Position numbers and translations under genes: made by a program. Shown piece by piece: positions 7,383 through 8,103 of a stretch of 8,103 nucleotides of DNA (positions are counted from its first letter, which is position 1; each line of letters starts with the position of its first letter). The notes under the pieces are model-generated. The model was given only the letters and a program-made list of their open reading frames with translations, made no database searches and was not told the DNA's origin. Source of the DNA: an uncultured Pirellula sp. (GTDB lineage Bacteria; Planctomycetota; Planctomycetia; Pirellulales; Pirellulaceae); the NCBI GenBank assembly GCA_903892365.1, contig CAITIF010000393.1, positions 1-8,103 of the forward strand, read 5' to 3'.

Positions 7383-7577
7383 AAGTCTATTAAGGGTATC
7401 GGTTTACGGCGAACGAACTCGCATCGACGCTATGGATCAGCAATAATATACGGCATGCTGTGGCAAGTCGACAGAGACAAACTTTGGCATCCGATTGAAT
7501 AACGACTTTCCAGAAGAATAGACGCGAGTACATTCTGCGGTTTTCCAAAGTATTTCTCTAGAAAACAAGCTTACCAC
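7383..7577. promoter_or_regulatory. Divergent intergenic region with the presumed promoters of the ROK kinase and FKBP genes
   Basis: The 195 bases between two divergently read start codons must hold the promoter of each, but none is clear-cut. For the kinase strand there is a TATATTATT stretch (7442-7450, minus) without a good -35. For the FKBP strand TTGAAT (7495-7500) lies 17 bases before ATAGAC (7518-7523), a weak sigma70-like pair. Near the FKBP start there is an inverted repeat GTTTTC (7540-7545) / GAAAAC (7561-7566) with a nested TTTCT/AGAAA hairpin (7553-7564). Neither gene has a Shine-Dalgarno match. Individual elements are guesses; only the position of the region is well supported. 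Confidence 0.4.
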
Positions 7578-7991
7578 ATGACCATTGCCACCGGACCCGA
7601 AGACGATTTTGAAGTAGCCATTCCAGGCTTGGTCGATCCAGGTGCCTCAGAAGCTTTCACCCAAACCGAATCCGGGCTTCGCTATCGAATCCTTAGGGCG
7701 GGCAAGGGTAAGATGCCTACCGCCAAAGATAAAGTAACGGTTCACTACAAAGGTTGGCTAGACAACGACACCATCTTTGACAGCTCGTATCGACGGGACG
7801 AAACCATTTCCTTTGGACTGAACCAAGTCATCAAGGGTTGGACCGAAGGAATGCAGCTGATTGGAACAGGCGGAATGATCGAATTGGAGATTCCGTACCA
7901 ACTCGGTTACGGCGAACGAGGAACTCCGGGCGGGCCAATCCCCCCGCGTGCTAACCTTCATTTTTTGGTTGAGCTTTTTGAAATCAACTGA
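7578..7991 (+). CDS. FKBP-type peptidyl-prolyl cis-trans isomerase
   Basis: This 137-residue enzyme catalyses cis-trans isomerisation of Xaa-Pro bonds and assists protein folding. After a leader of about 30 acidic residues, the FKBP domain runs from about 32 to the C-terminus: SGLRYRIL (32-39), VTVHYKGWL (53-61), FDSS (67-70), NQVIKGWTEGMQLI (82-95), GYGERG (110-115), IPPRANLHFLVELFEI (121-136). Pocket residues equivalent to human FKBP12 Tyr26, Phe36, Asp37, Val55, Ile56, Trp59, Tyr82 and Phe99 are present (Y57, F67, D68, V84, I85, W88, Y111, F129), so it should be active. There is no signal peptide or membrane segment, so it is predicted to be cytoplasmic, unlike FkpA or Mip proteins. It is a single-domain protein without a SlyD-type insert or His-rich tail. 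No Shine-Dalgarno precedes ATG 7578, but no other in-frame start precedes the domain. It is apparently monocistronic within the window. Confidence 0.95.
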   Translation: MTIATGPEDDFEVAIPGLVDPGASEAFTQTESGLRYRILRAGKGKMPTAKDKVTVHYKGWLDNDTIFDSSYRRDETISFGLNQVIKGWTEGMQLIGTGGMIELEIPYQLGYGERGTPGGPIPPRANLHFLVELFEIN

Positions 7992-7998
7992 TCACGTT

Positions 7999-8076
7999 AG
8001 CCATTGGGCGCTGGCCGCTTTGCTCACTTTGTAGTTTGCGCAAACAAATTACTGAGCCGCGGGCGCTAGCCGCTTT
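7999..8076. repeat. Pair of imperfect GC-rich repeats of about 22 bases downstream of the FKBP gene
   Basis: Copy 1 (7999-8021) and copy 2 (8055-8076) share AGCC at the left, GGGCGCT in the middle and GCCGCTTT at the right, differing by a few substitutions and one base of length; their starts are 56 bases apart. Each can form a small stem, GGC/GCC, around a 4-base loop. They lie in the non-coding 112 bases after the FKBP stop. Similar GC-rich extragenic repeats are, as far as I recall, common in Pirellulaceae chromosomes; this cannot be checked here. They may be REP-like elements or part of a transcription end. Confidence 0.6.
8034..8045. repeat. Perfect 12-base palindrome between the two GC-rich repeats
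   Basis: GTTTGCGCAAAC reads the same on both strands and lies midway between the two repeat copies. It could be an operator-like site, the symmetric centre of a repeat element, or chance. No gene start is seen within the remaining 58 bases of the window. Confidence 0.45.
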
Positions 8077-8103
8077 ACGGTTTCCCTGCCAAATACGGTA
8101 GTC

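Noticed and set aside
7404..7416. Thirteen bases, TTACGGCGAACGA, shared by the intergenic region and the FKBP gene (7907-7919)
   Set aside because: One exact 13-base match in about 8 kb is near chance expectation. The flanks also match with small gaps, but in the FKBP gene the copy encodes the conserved GYGERG loop, so its sequence is explained by protein constraint.
1..8103. Search for CRISPR arrays, tRNA or rRNA genes, insertion sequences, toxin-antitoxin or defence cassettes
   Set aside because: No regularly spaced repeats, no cloverleaf or rRNA-like stretch, no transposase or integrase, and no small paired genes. Coding is dense and housekeeping-like throughout.

Overview
The window looks like an ordinary chromosomal segment of a planctomycete, probably near the Pirellulaceae. 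The grounds are the exported PQQ-like propeller beginning WPQFRG after its signal peptide, the upstream protein with a W-x-x-IGPFD module after helical-repeat-like sequence, the RuvB variant GTPRIANNRLKWVRD, and short GC-rich GGGCGCT-type repeats at the right edge. This is inferred from family resemblance; no 16S or tRNA gene is present to confirm it. Six complete genes and one 5'-truncated gene fill about 95% of the window.

Left block, plus strand (1-3306): the C-terminal part of a helical-repeat/beta-sandwich protein of unknown function, a secreted PQQ-like beta-propeller protein, and aroA (EPSP synthase, shikimate pathway). The three are packed with a 4-base gap and then a 4-base GTGA overlap, so they probably share a transcript, although aroA is unrelated in function to the two proteins before it.

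Middle block, minus strand (3349-7382, read right to left): a ROK-family sugar kinase (probable glucokinase), lepA (elongation factor 4) and ruvB (Holliday-junction branch-migration motor). The kinase and lepA overlap by ATGA, and lepA and ruvB are 75 bases apart. aroA and ruvB converge, with 42 bases between their stop codons.

Right block, plus strand: a divergent intergenic region (7383-7577), a small cytoplasmic FKBP-type peptidyl-prolyl isomerase (7578-7991), then about 110 non-coding bases holding two copies of a GC-rich repeat around a perfect 12-base palindrome.

I see no mobile element, CRISPR array, RNA gene or defence-like cassette, and no strong candidate for a new system. The points most worth a second look are the degenerate zinc motif of the ROK kinase, the Phe at the usual Pro position in the EPSP synthase active-site helix, the kinase-lepA-ruvB coupling, the tailed RuvB, and the repeat pair at the right edge.
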